From Microbacterium sp. SS28 (GTDB lineage Bacteria > Actinomycetota > Actinomycetes > Actinomycetales > Microbacteriaceae), in the NCBI RefSeq assembly GCF_022761035.1, contig NZ_JAKWJP010000001.1, positions 744,001 to 808,000 on the forward strand: a stretch of 64,000 nt of DNA, in the 5' to 3' direction. The notes under the pieces were generated by a model. The model was not told the origin of the DNA. It saw only the letters and a list, made by a program, of their open reading frames with translations, and did not search any database. A program made the translations under genes and the position numbers. Below, in pieces: positions 8,867 to 16,991 of the stretch (positions are counted from its first letter, which is position 1; the number at the start of each line of letters is the position of its first letter).

Positions 8867-9654
8867 ACCCGACCTTCCGCGACGCCCTCGCGACGAGCGA
8901 CCGTCCCCTCGCCGGCATGTGGGTGTGCACCGGCAGCCCGCTCGTCGCCGAGATCTGCGCGGGGTCGGGGCTCGACTGGATCCTCATCGACATGGAGCAC
9001 GCGCCCAACGGCCTCGAGTCCGTCGTCGCGCAGCTGCACGCCGTGTCGGCCTACCCCGTCACCCCCGTCGTGCGGGTGCCGATCGGCGACGTCGTGACGA
9101 TCAAGCAGGTGCTCGACCTCGGCGCACAGAATCTTCTCGTGCCGATGATCTCGTCTGCCGCCGAGGCCGAAGCGGTCGTGCGGGCCGTGCGATATCCCCC
9201 GCGCGGCACCCGCGGCGTCGGGTCGGCGCTCGCCCGCAGCGGCCGCTGGAACCGCGTCGACGACTACCTCGCGAACGCCGACGCCCACGTCTCGCTGTTC
9301 GTGCAGATCGAGACGGCCGCGGGAGTCGACGCCGCCGCCGAGATCACCGCGGTCGACGGCGTCGACGGCGTGTTCGTCGGCCCCAGCGACCTCGCCGCGT
9401 CGATGGGGGTGCTCGGTGAGCAGACGCATCCGGATGTCGTCGCCGCCGTCCACCGCACCTTCGACGCCGTCCGCGCCGCCGGCAAGCCCGTCGGCGTCAA
9501 CGCCTTCGACCCTGCCGTCGCCGACGCCCACCTCGCCGCGGGTGCGAGCTTCGTGCTCGTGGGAGCCGACGTGTCGCTGCTCGCACGGGGCTCAGAGGCG
9601 CTGGCTGGTCGATTCATCCCGCCCGCGGAGTCGGTCGAGCGCGCGTCGTACTGA
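8851..9654 (+). CDS. hpaI: 4-hydroxy-2-oxoheptanedioate aldolase
   Basis: A 267-residue class II pyruvate aldolase that splits 4-hydroxy-2-oxoheptanedioate into pyruvate and succinic semialdehyde, the last step of the pathway. The active-site residues H45, R70, E149 and D175 of E. coli HpaI are found at H50, R75, E154 and D180. The ATG at 8851 lies inside the end of hpaH (16-base overlap) and is preceded by GGGAG. A succinic semialdehyde dehydrogenase is not in the window. Confidence 0.92.
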   Translation: MPLRLNPTFRDALATSDRPLAGMWVCTGSPLVAEICAGSGLDWILIDMEHAPNGLESVVAQLHAVSAYPVTPVVRVPIGDVVTIKQVLDLGAQNLLVPMISSAAEAEAVVRAVRYPPRGTRGVGSALARSGRWNRVDDYLANADAHVSLFVQIETAAGVDAAAEITAVDGVDGVFVGPSDLAASMGVLGEQTHPDVVAAVHRTFDAVRAAGKPVGVNAFDPAVADAHLAAGASFVLVGADVSLLARGSEALAGRFIPPAESVERASY

Positions 9655-9818
9655 CGCGCTGCCGAGCGAGAGGGCGCGGGCTCACAGGGCAGTCTCCGGG
9701 CGGGTATGGCAGGAGTCAGGTCCACTCAGTACCGTGATCCTCAGCGGGGAGGCGGCATCCGCGGCTCCAGACGAGGCCCGGCGGACGTGCTTGCATTCCA
9801 TCGTGTGGAGGCGCGCCC

Positions 9819-10862
9819 ATGAACATCCGCATCACCCCCGAGGCGCTTGACGCCGCCATCGAAGCGCAGTCGTTCACCGGCGTGCTCACGATCGATATCG
9901 GCGACGAGCGGGAGCTCGAGCGCTGCGAGGGGTTCGCCAACCGCGCCCTCGGCGTTGTGAACACCCCGAGCACCCGCATCGCGGCCGGAAGCGGCAACAA
10001 GGGCCTCACCGCGCTCGTGATCATGCGGCTCGTCGAGACGGGCGAGCTCCGACTCACCGACCTGGTGCGTCCGCTCCTCGGCGACGACCTCCCCCTCATC
10101 GACGACGCCGTCACGATCGAGCACCTGCTCACGCACACCTCCGGCATCGGCGACTACCTCGACGAGGACGGGGACGGGGACATCGAGGACTACGTCTTCT
10201 CGCTGCCGCTCCATGAGCTCGCCGAGACCGAGGCGTTCCTTCCCGCCCTCGACGGGTTCCCGCAGAAGTTCCCGCCCGGCGAGCGCTTCTCCTACTGCAA
10301 CGGCGGGTACGTGGTGCTCGCGCTCATCGCCGAGCGAAGAGGCGGCGGTCGCGGTTTTCACGAGCTCGTCCAGACCGAAGTCTGCGACCGGGCGGGGCTC
10401 ACAGGCTCCGCGTTCCTGCGCTCCGATGACCTCCCGGCCGATGCCGCGCTGGGCTACTTGGACGAGGTCGGCGATCGCACCAATGTGCTGCACCTCCCGG
10501 TGCGCGGCAACGGGGACGGCGGAATGTACTTCACCGCCGAGGACCTGCACCGCTTCTGGAACGCGCTGCTCGACGGCCGGATCGTGTCGCCGGACACCCT
10601 GGCCGAAATGATCCGTCCCCGCTTCGATGTGCCGTCCGAGCACATGCGGTACGGGATGGGCTTGTGGTTGGGCCGGCGCAATTCTTCGCTGATCCTGGAG
10701 GGCTACGATGCGGGCGCATCGTTCCGGTCGACGCACGTCCCCGAGACACGGACCACGGTGACCGTACTCGGCAACAGCTCCGAGGGCGCCTGGCCGGTGA
10801 TCCGCGCCCTCGCAGACGTCATCGACGGAACCGTCCGGGGGAGGTTTCCCGACGAGGACTAG
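9819..10862 (+). CDS. Beta-lactamase-family serine hydrolase (class C fold)
   Basis: 347 residues of the PF00144 type, which covers penicillin-binding proteins, esterases and D-amino-acid peptidases. The catalytic SxxK is S58-G-N-K61 and the YxN motif is Y159-C-N161; LLTHTSGIGDY downstream of SxxK is the typical LLxHTSG motif. There is no signal peptide, so a cytoplasmic hydrolase is likely rather than an antibiotic-resistance enzyme. A TGGAGG site precedes the ATG. The substrate is unknown, and there is no operon partner apart from the small NIPSNAP gene downstream. Confidence 0.8.
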   Translation: MNIRITPEALDAAIEAQSFTGVLTIDIGDERELERCEGFANRALGVVNTPSTRIAAGSGNKGLTALVIMRLVETGELRLTDLVRPLLGDDLPLIDDAVTIEHLLTHTSGIGDYLDEDGDGDIEDYVFSLPLHELAETEAFLPALDGFPQKFPPGERFSYCNGGYVVLALIAERRGGGRGFHELVQTEVCDRAGLTGSAFLRSDDLPADAALGYLDEVGDRTNVLHLPVRGNGDGGMYFTAEDLHRFWNALLDGRIVSPDTLAEMIRPRFDVPSEHMRYGMGLWLGRRNSSLILEGYDAGASFRSTHVPETRTTVTVLGNSSEGAWPVIRALADVIDGTVRGRFPDED

Positions 10863-11031
10863 AGCAATGGCCCGGTCGAGGATCGAGGCCGGCCGTGACC
10901 GCTCCGCACGCGGCAGACTGCCACGTTGCCACGCTTTCTCGGCCACCTTTCGCGAGCGCCGGCTTGATCGTCGTCGCCCCGCCGTCTCGTCGACGAGACT
11001 CCTCGATACGCCCGATCGCAAAGGAACTCCC

Positions 11032-11337
11032 ATGATCACCGTTCATCTTCGCTACGAGATCGATCCCGACAAGCTCGACGACTTCACCGAGTACGGCCGC
11101 GAGTGGATCCGACTCGTCAACAGGCTCGGTGGCACTCACCACGGCTACTTCATGCCCAGCGAGGGCGACAGCGACGAGGCCTTCGCGATGTTCACCTTTC
11201 CGTCGCTGGCCGAGTACGAGGTGTACCGGAACGCCTCGAAGACGGATCCGGAGTGTCAGAAGGCGTTCGAGCTCGCGCGCATGACCGGTTGCATCCGTCG
11301 CTACGAGCGTCGGTTCCTCACTCCGGTGTTCTCCTAG
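11032..11337 (+). CDS. NIPSNAP family protein
   Basis: 101 residues of the NIPSNAP dimeric alpha/beta-barrel family (VHLRYEIDPDKLDDFTEYGREWIRLVNR). Members are small stand-alone proteins of unclear function. The ATG at 11032 is preceded by AAAGGA; an in-frame start 165 bases upstream would add an arginine-rich segment without family resemblance and is rejected. It lies 169 bases behind the serine hydrolase. Confidence 0.8.
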   Translation: MITVHLRYEIDPDKLDDFTEYGREWIRLVNRLGGTHHGYFMPSEGDSDEAFAMFTFPSLAEYEVYRNASKTDPECQKAFELARMTGCIRRYERRFLTPVFS

Positions 11338-11540
11338 CGGTTTCTCGGCGGCGGCAGCGATCCAGAGGCGATCCCGATGACGTTCCGCGCAAGAGGTGGA
11401 AGGCCATCCGCTGCGACCTCACCGCCCGCGGCCGGAGTGCTTCGCCGTACTGGTCCGGGTCGAGCCACAGTGACGTGGTCGACTCGCCCAGGCAGTCGGG
11501 CTCGTGAAGCAGCTTGCGTCTCCGCGATCGCCCATGCGCC

Positions 11541-13181
11541 TCACGTGGTCGCTTCGCGGCCGGTGGCTACGGAAACGGGAATCTCGCCGGGCACGTAGCG
11601 GGGAAGCCTGCTGGCGGGCACGATCGCGAGCGCGCTCACGCCGGAGAGGATCAGCAGCCCCAGCTTGAGGGCGTTCAGGCGGGCTTCCTCGTTGAGCGCG
11701 ACGGCTGCGTCCACCTGAGCCGGCGAAGCATCCGTCTGCTCGAGCACGCTCTTCAGCTGGTCGTTGCTGACGAAGTTGACGCGGTCGAGATCGATCTGCG
11801 AGACGAGCTCGGGCGAGAGCTCCGGGTGCTCGGCGAGGGAGGAGATGACGTTGACGCTGAGGATGCCGACCAGGAGTGCGCCGGCCACGGCGGTGCCGAC
11901 GGCCGAGGCGAGGTTCTGCGTCGTGCCCCGGACGGAGCCGACGTCTCCGGCGAGCTCTTTCGGTGACGCGGTGACGAGCACGTTGAAGACCAGGGTCACG
12001 AGCGCTCCTTGACCGACACCGAAGATGAACAGTCCCAGGATCGTGGGCAGCGTTTCCCAGTTGTTCGTCACGACGAACGCCAGCCACATCAGCGCGATGG
12101 TGGTCAGCCCGAAGGAGAACATCCCGATCGTGCGGGGTGGGAAGCGGCGGTAGAAGCGGACGACCAGCATCGCGGTGAAGAACACGGTGAGATTGAACGG
12201 GAGCATGGCCAGCGAGGTGTCGAACGGTGTGCGCCCCTGGACGATCTGGATGTAGAGCGGGATCGTGAAGTTGAGTGCCGCTTCCATCCCCACGACGACG
12301 AACATCGCGTAGACCGCGGCTCGCTCCCGGGATGATCCGAACACCGACAGGCTGACCAGCGGCACCTTGCCGGCCTTGGTCCGCCGGCGGGTCCAGAGGA
12401 AGAACAGCTGCACCAGCACGAGGCCGATCAGGATCAGCAGTGGTGCAGGCGAGAGTCCGAGGATGTCGAAGGGCGCATCGGGTCGCGCCATCACGAGGCC
12501 CCAGCGGTTGAGGTTGTTCACGCCGAGCGTGAGCGCCACGATGCCGAGGCCGATCAGCGCTGCGGCGACGAGGTCGATCTTGATCCCGGGGTTGCCGGGT
12601 TCGCCGTGCAGACGGAAGCTGAGCACGAACACGGCGACGGCGAGAATCAGCACGACGACGAACACCTGCCGCCATCCCACGAGGGTCGCCAGAGTGCCGC
12701 CGATCAGGAACGCGCTGACACCCGCGAGCGCGCGCGCCGATCCGAGCGATCCGATCGCGGTCTCCTGCTGTGCGCCGTGGTAGTTCTCGGCGATGAGGGC
12801 GACCAGTGAGGGGACGATGATGGCGGCGGATGCCCCGGCCAGCGCCTGCGCGAGGATCACGATCGCGACGGTGGGGGCGGTGATCATCAGCACCGCCGAC
12901 ACCGCGAACAGGGCGATCACGATCCGGAACATCAGTACCCAGCCGACACGCTGCCCGATCTTGGCGCCGACCATCACCAGCGCCGCGACGACAAGTCCAT
13001 ACGTGACGATCGCGGTGCTCACATCGGTGGGAGGCACGCCGAACGTGTCCACCATGCCACCCAGCGACACCGGCAGAGCCGAGACGTTGTACGACATGAG
13101 GATCTGCGCGAGGAACAGGCCGATCATCGGCACCCAGGAAGCGCGTCGGACGCCGGTGGCCTCGGTCGTGGGAGCGGTCAT
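11541..13181 (-). CDS. MFS transporter, DHA2 family
   Basis: A 546-residue integral membrane protein with about 14 predicted transmembrane segments, the length and pattern of DHA2 drug:H+ antiporters (LmrB/EmrB type). A large loop with NLNRWGLVMARPDAP and a C-terminal extracytoplasmic loop with SNDQLKSVLEQTDASPAQVDAA are visible. Its ATG overlaps the glutaminase stop as ATGA and GGAAGGA precedes it, so the two genes are co-transcribed and translationally coupled. The substrate is unknown; export of a glutamate-derived compound is a guess from the partner gene. Confidence 0.85.
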   Translation of the reverse strand: MTAPTTEATGVRRASWVPMIGLFLAQILMSYNVSALPVSLGGMVDTFGVPPTDVSTAIVTYGLVVAALVMVGAKIGQRVGWVLMFRIVIALFAVSAVLMITAPTVAIVILAQALAGASAAIIVPSLVALIAENYHGAQQETAIGSLGSARALAGVSAFLIGGTLATLVGWRQVFVVVLILAVAVFVLSFRLHGEPGNPGIKIDLVAAALIGLGIVALTLGVNNLNRWGLVMARPDAPFDILGLSPAPLLILIGLVLVQLFFLWTRRRTKAGKVPLVSLSVFGSSRERAAVYAMFVVVGMEAALNFTIPLYIQIVQGRTPFDTSLAMLPFNLTVFFTAMLVVRFYRRFPPRTIGMFSFGLTTIALMWLAFVVTNNWETLPTILGLFIFGVGQGALVTLVFNVLVTASPKELAGDVGSVRGTTQNLASAVGTAVAGALLVGILSVNVISSLAEHPELSPELVSQIDLDRVNFVSNDQLKSVLEQTDASPAQVDAAVALNEEARLNALKLGLLILSGVSALAIVPASRLPRYVPGEIPVSVATGREATT

Positions 13182-14197
13182 TCGGGGGTCCTTCCGGAGA
13201 AGTGCGACTCGGATGCGAAGATGTTCAGCCCGAGCGCGCGGGAGAGATAGGCGGTCGCGACCTGCCCTCGGACGCTGTTGCCCGCGGAGTCGAGTCGAGG
13301 AGCGTAGGTCCCGATCCCGACCTTCCCCGGGGCGACGGTGACGAGTCCGCCCGCTACGCCGGACTTGCCCGGCAGGCCGATCTCGAACAGCCACTCCCCC
13401 GAGCGCTCGTACAGGCCGCTCGCGGCCAGCACGGCCAGCGTGTCTCGGCAGACGTCCGCCGAGACCACCTGGTCTCCGGTGACCGGGTTCACGCCGCCGT
13501 CCGCCAGCGTGGCGGCCATGATCGCCAGGTCGTGCGCATCGACGAGCAGCGCGCACTGCCGGGTGTACACATCGACGACATCCATCGGGTCGGCCTGGAT
13601 GCGGCCGTAGCTCTCCAGCAGCTGCGCGATCGCTCGATTTCGATGATTCGTCGCGGCCTCGGACCGGTAGACCTCCTCGTCCACGTGAAGCTCACGGCCC
13701 GCGAATCGCGAAAGGCCGGTGCGGACGGCATCCCATTTCTCCTCAGCGGTGCCTCCGGGCATGAGCGCGGTGGTGGCCAACGCGCCCGCGTTGACCATGG
13801 GGTTCATGGGATGCCCGTCGTTCAGCTCGATCGCGACCACCGAGTTGAACGCGAGACCGGTGTTGTTCACGCCCACCATCTCGAAGACGGCCTCATGGCC
13901 GACCGCGTCGCACAGCAGCGCGTAGACGAACGCTTTCGAGATGGACTGGATCGAGAACGCGTACCGGGTGTCGCCGACCTCATGGATCCCGCCGTCGACA
14001 TCCGCGACGCAGATCCCGAAACCCTCCGGGTCAGCGTCCGCGAGGATCGGGATGTAATCCGCGACTGCGCCTTCGGCGTGCTCCAGCGCCCGCTGATAGG
14101 CCGCGTCCAGCAGTTCATCGATGCGGTCCCCGCGAGGCACCGCCCCGGTGTCCACGGCGGTCTCGATGTCATCGACGCCCAGCTCGCTCCCGCGCAT
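13178..14197 (-). CDS. glsA: Glutaminase
   Basis: 339 residues of the serine-dependent glutaminase family (L-glutamine to L-glutamate and ammonia). The SxxK catalytic pair is S85-I-S-K88 in FSIQSISKAF, and NPMVNAGALAT and the C-terminal LPGKSGVAGG are family hallmarks. The ATG at 14197 is preferred over one at 14218 because a -10 box TACTCT at 14204-14209 lies 6 bases upstream, as in leaderless genes. In many bacteria glsA is next to an amino acid antiporter for acid resistance; here it is fused in an operon with a DHA2 exporter instead. Confidence 0.92.
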   Translation of the reverse strand: MRGSELGVDDIETAVDTGAVPRGDRIDELLDAAYQRALEHAEGAVADYIPILADADPEGFGICVADVDGGIHEVGDTRYAFSIQSISKAFVYALLCDAVGHEAVFEMVGVNNTGLAFNSVVAIELNDGHPMNPMVNAGALATTALMPGGTAEEKWDAVRTGLSRFAGRELHVDEEVYRSEAATNHRNRAIAQLLESYGRIQADPMDVVDVYTRQCALLVDAHDLAIMAATLADGGVNPVTGDQVVSADVCRDTLAVLAASGLYERSGEWLFEIGLPGKSGVAGGLVTVAPGKVGIGTYAPRLDSAGNSVRGQVATAYLSRALGLNIFASESHFSGRTPE

Positions 14198-14203
14198 GCT
14201 GTC

Positions 14204-14209
14204 AGAGTA
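14204..14209 (-). promoter_or_regulatory. -10 box of leaderless glsA promoter
   Basis: TACTCT on the minus strand is followed by GACAGC and then the ATG, giving transcription start at or next to the start codon. Confidence 0.5.
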
Positions 14210-14380
14210 TGGCCACATCGTCGCCGACGGATGCCAACATGCACGTGCGGTCGATTCGGCCACGGAATGGGCTCCCCGCTGCACAGGATGAGACCCATGT
14301 CTCACACGGGGCCCGATGACCGGGGTCGATTTCTGCGCGGTCCTGGACGGCGCTTGCCGCGGATGGTGCAGGATGACCAC

Positions 14381-14875
14381 ATGGAACAGTACTTGTGGGT
14401 CCTCAAGGCCAAGGAGCTCGACCTCATCCGCGAACTGGAGCCGGATCGCATCTCACGACTGGATGAGGACGGCCTCCTCTCCCTTCACAAGCGGGTGCGT
14501 CGCGCGCGCAACAAGCACACCACCAACTACCGCCGTGGCGCCGCGGAGAAGGTCGCCGTGGCCGGCGGGCGCGGCACGGCCGCCACAGGTTCGGACAAGG
14601 CGAGGGCTCGCGCATACGTGTTCGAGGAGGCGCTCGCCATCGTGAGTGCCGAGTTGGCGCGTGTCGCGCACGAGGAGGCCGAGGCGCTCAGAGACGAGCG
14701 TCTCGAGCGCGCCCGGGCGGGAAAGTGGTCGGGCCCGGAGTCCACCGCCCCCACCCCGGACGGAGTGTCGTCAGGGCGGACGACGGAACACCAGAAGACC
14801 ACGGGCGGCAAGAAGCGCGATGCGTCGAGTCAAGCCCAGGGAGCGCGGCGGCAGGCCAAACGCGACGCACGCTGA
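14381..14875 (+). CDS. Hypothetical basic, coiled-coil-like protein
   Basis: 164 residues, not recognised with confidence. The first half is charged and helical (LWVLKAKELDLIRELEPDRI, then RRARNKHTTNYRR), the middle carries heptad-like EEALAIVSAELARVAHEEAEALRDERLERAR, and the last 50 residues are a lysine/arginine-rich tail. No signal peptide or membrane segment is present. The ATG at 14381 has CAGGA about 8 bases upstream. It diverges from glsA and is convergent with the CDF transporter gene. A nucleic-acid-associated role is possible from charge only. Confidence 0.6.
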   Translation: MEQYLWVLKAKELDLIRELEPDRISRLDEDGLLSLHKRVRRARNKHTTNYRRGAAEKVAVAGGRGTAATGSDKARARAYVFEEALAIVSAELARVAHEEAEALRDERLERARAGKWSGPESTAPTPDGVSSGRTTEHQKTTGGKKRDASSQAQGARRQAKRDAR

Positions 14876-14896
14876 CCGAACGCGCCGTGTGCGGCC

Positions 14897-15829
14897 CTAC
14901 TCGTACAGGCTCGGGTCTGCCGTAAGCGACACGTACGCCCAGACATCCATCCCCAGGCCGCCGAGGGCTTTCTCGATCGCGCGCCGCACCTCGTCCTCGG
15001 CCGCGACATCCCACGCCGCGCCATCTACGGTGAAGTCGACCTCGACGTAGAGCTTGCGTCCCACCTTGCCGGCGCGGATCAGCGGATCGCCGAGCCCGAA
15101 CTCGGCGCGGACAGTCCCGACGGCGTCGTGGATCCGCGCGGTCAGGGCGCGGGAGGGCGCGCCTTCGAGCAGTTCGTTCAGGCCTCTCGCGATGAGCTGC
15201 ACAGGAATGTAGGCGAGCACGGCGCACGCGACGAGGACCAGGACCGGATCCACATAGTCGGCGACGGATTGCAGTCCGGCTCCGACCAGTGCTGCGGCGA
15301 TCACCGCTCCTGCGAGCATCACGGCGCTCAGCACCGCTCCCGCGCGCCATTGGGCGCACTCGGCCGCCACCAGGTCAGATGCCGGCGCCCGGCGTTTGAG
15401 GACGATCGCCACCGCGAACCCCGCCAGGGCGGTCGCGGCGCCGTACACGGCGATCACGATGGGGTCGACCGGAGACCCGCCCGCACGGATCACGACGATC
15501 GCGTCTCCGACGGCGTAGATCAAGGTGCCCGCGATGGCGAGCCCCTGGACGGTGACCACGAGCGGTGTGAGGGCGTCCCTGCCGAAGGGGTACCGCCTGT
15601 CCGGACCGGCGCCCACCATGGCCGCAGCGCGCAGCGATGCGACGGACAGCACGAGCCCGATCGTCATGTACGCCCCGTCGAACACGATGATCCGCGTCCC
15701 CGTCACGACACCGAGCACGAGGGCGCCGACCGCGATCACGACCGTCGCCCAGACGCTGATCCACAGCGCGCCGCGTTCCGCCCGCTCGGCGGATCGCGCT
15801 GCGTCTCGGGGAGGGATCGCTCCCGTCAC
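14897..15829 (-). CDS. Cation diffusion facilitator (CDF) family transporter
   Basis: 310 residues with about six membrane segments and a C-terminal cytoplasmic domain (KLYVEVDFTVDG) as in CDF metal/proton antiporters. Candidate metal-site acids are FDGAYM in segment 2 and ADYVDP in segment 5; the usual HxxxD is not obvious, so the metal (Zn, Fe, Mn or Co) cannot be named. The GTG at 15829 has AAGGGGG 5 bases upstream and is preferred over an ATG at 15877 without a ribosome site. It is a single gene between two plus-strand genes. Confidence 0.8.
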   Translation of the reverse strand: MTGAIPPRDAARSAERAERGALWISVWATVVIAVGALVLGVVTGTRIIVFDGAYMTIGLVLSVASLRAAAMVGAGPDRRYPFGRDALTPLVVTVQGLAIAGTLIYAVGDAIVVIRAGGSPVDPIVIAVYGAATALAGFAVAIVLKRRAPASDLVAAECAQWRAGAVLSAVMLAGAVIAAALVGAGLQSVADYVDPVLVLVACAVLAYIPVQLIARGLNELLEGAPSRALTARIHDAVGTVRAEFGLGDPLIRAGKVGRKLYVEVDFTVDGAAWDVAAEDEVRRAIEKALGGLGMDVWAYVSLTADPSLYE

Positions 15830-16019
15830 CGGAACCCCCTTCGTCAGCCGGCGGGCAGGACCGGTTGCCGTCACCATATCGTCACGCAGTACCGCCGGCG
15901 CGCGGCGACAGCATGTAGCTTTCTCGATGACGGGTCTAAATTCGCCTCCCCCGCCGCCCGACCGATCCGCGGGGCACGACCATCAGGACGTCACACCGGG
16001 CAACGGAAGCAGGAATTAC

Positions 16020-16469
16020 ATGGACACCTCGTCAAGCCTGACGGTGCGGCCCTGGAGACCCGAGGATGACGTCTCTCTGATCGAAGGCTTCGTCGCCACC
16101 TACAACGGCGAGCCTTGGAACGACTCATGGACTCTCGAGTCCGCCACACGGTACCTCGGGGAGTTCCGCGCGGCGCCGCGGTCGACCACCCTGGTCGCCG
16201 TCGCGTCGGAGGGCGTGGTCGGCGCCGCGTACTTTCACGCCCGCACGTGGCAGGACGAGTCCGAGATGTTCATCGATGAGTTCTTCGTCTTTCCCGCGTC
16301 ACAGCGCCAGGGAATCGGCCGCGCGCTCATGGCCGGCGTCCGCGATCGCGCGACTGCGGAAGGTGTCGCGACTCTCACGCTGATCACCGACCGTGACATG
16401 CCTGCGTTCGAGTTCTACGCCGGGCTCGGATTCCGCGAGGGGTCGACTCAGGTCTTCATGATCGGCTGA
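16020..16469 (+). CDS. GNAT family N-acetyltransferase
   Basis: 149 residues with the GNAT core: beta-strand WRPEDDVSLIEGF at the start, the acetyl-CoA pyrophosphate loop RQGIGRALM near residue 100 and the C-terminal FYAGLGFREGS motif. CAGGA lies 5 bases before the ATG. The substrate is unknown. It is the last protein gene before a 413-base non-coding stretch leading to tRNA-Met. Confidence 0.85.
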   Translation: MDTSSSLTVRPWRPEDDVSLIEGFVATYNGEPWNDSWTLESATRYLGEFRAAPRSTTLVAVASEGVVGAAYFHARTWQDESEMFIDEFFVFPASQRQGIGRALMAGVRDRATAEGVATLTLITDRDMPAFEFYAGLGFREGSTQVFMIG

Positions 16470-16536
16470 CCTCCAGGGGGCATACCTGTCGCGGAGGTCC
16501 GTGATGCAGTGCTCCACTCACCATCGGCTCCAGGCC

Positions 16537-16709
16537 CAGCCCGGAGGGCTGCTCGCTGTTCATGACAGCGAGGTGCTCGATGGCGATCCAGATGGATCGA
16601 GACCAGGCGAGCACCATCCCGCCGTGCAAGCGGAAACGCCGTCGCAAACGCGAAAGCGATGGATATTCGATGGACGCATCGATTCTCTGTCCCTTCATGA
16701 GGGACGAGA
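16537..16709. other. Cluster of four perfect hairpins, possible structured RNA or site
   Basis: Stems seen: CAGCCC/GGGCTG (16537-16551, 3-base loop); CTCGCTGT/ACAGCGAG (16552-16572, loop TCATG); GGTGCTCG/CGAGCACC (16572-16615) with GATCC/GGATC nested inside; GTCCCT/AGGGAC (16689-16705, again loop TCATG), which extends by TCTC/GAGA with a single bulge. Such density is unlikely by chance in 170 bases and two stems share the same pentaloop. Transcription is not shown; no promoter or T-run was identified. Confidence 0.45.
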
Positions 16710-16734
16710 ACTCCTGGTCAGTCGAGATTATGTT

Positions 16735-16753
16735 GTAGCAGGAGCGGGGCTTG
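16735..16753 (-). repeat. Truncated copy of tRNA-Met 3' end
   Basis: The 19 bases are identical to 16882-16900, that is the T-loop to 3' end of tRNA-Met. The copy stops inside the T-arm, where integrase crossover sites often lie, and is followed after 12 bases by the shared core at 16766-16804. It may be a relic attachment site. Confidence 0.6.
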
Positions 16754-16765
16754 GCCACTCCACCC

Positions 16766-16804
16766 CTCCACACGCCGCTTCGCGTCGCGCGGAGCCTCCG
16801 GCGG
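16766..16804. repeat. 39-bp core repeat, copy 1 (tRNA-Met locus)
   Basis: Matches 22580-22618 at 38 of 39 positions. It starts 12 bases after the truncated tRNA 3' end, the same spacing as in the tRNA-Tyr locus. It contains self-complementary parts around CGCTTCGCG and CGGAGCCTCCG, so it can fold into two small hairpins. Confidence 0.7.
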
Positions 16805-16845
16805 AGCGGGACCGCCCGAAGCGTGCTCAAGACAACCCTCCGGAT

Positions 16846-16883
16846 ACGAACGAAGGGCGCCCAAGAGGGCGCCCTTCGTTCGT
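16846..16883 (-). terminator. Strong hairpin directly 3' of tRNA-Met
   Basis: A perfect 17-bp stem (16846-16862 with 16867-16883) with loop AAGA, overlapping the last base of tRNA-Met. It is the likely transcription terminator or 3' processing signal of the tRNA-Thr/tRNA-Met transcript. Confidence 0.7.
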
Positions 16884-16956
16884 AGCAGGAGCGGGGCTTG
16901 AACCCGCGACCTCACGATTATGAGTCGTGCGCTCTCACCAACTGAGCTACCCTGCC
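16883..16956 (-). tRNA. tRNA-Met (CAT), elongator type
   Basis: 74 bases fold as a cloverleaf: acceptor GGCAGGG with TCCTGCT, D-arm TAGCTCAGTTGGTGAGAGC, anticodon stem CACGA-CTCATAA-TCGTG with anticodon CAT, and T-arm GCGGG-TTCAAGC-CCCGC. The CACGA stem is that of actinobacterial elongator Met tRNA rather than initiator, which would carry three G-C pairs. CCA is not encoded. Confidence 0.95.
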
Positions 16957-16991
16957 GCACGGCATTCGTCGGTCGTAGATCGAATGCTGCG

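Larger units (their letters stand above)
16470..16882. other. Non-coding stretch of 413 bases between GNAT gene and tRNA-Met
   Basis: No convincing gene. The left part (16537-16709) is dense in perfect hairpins, the middle (16735-16804) holds a copy of the tRNA-Met 3' end and a 39-bp core shared with the tRNA-Tyr locus, and the right end is a strong hairpin. Open frames on both strands here read through the tRNA complement (AGAGLEPATS type peptide) and are artefacts. Confidence 0.8.

Noticed and set aside
10867..11031. N-terminal extension of the NIPSNAP protein
   Set aside because: Arginine-rich and unrelated to the family; the ATG at 11032 has a good ribosome site.
9655..16882. Genomic island ending at tRNA-Met
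   Set aside because: The duplicated tRNA end is only 147 bases from the tRNA, no integrase is present and no second att copy is seen to the left.
16501..16923. 140-residue frame ending in an AGAGLEPATSRL-type peptide
   Set aside because: This peptide is the well-known translation of the complement of a tRNA gene; no real protein.
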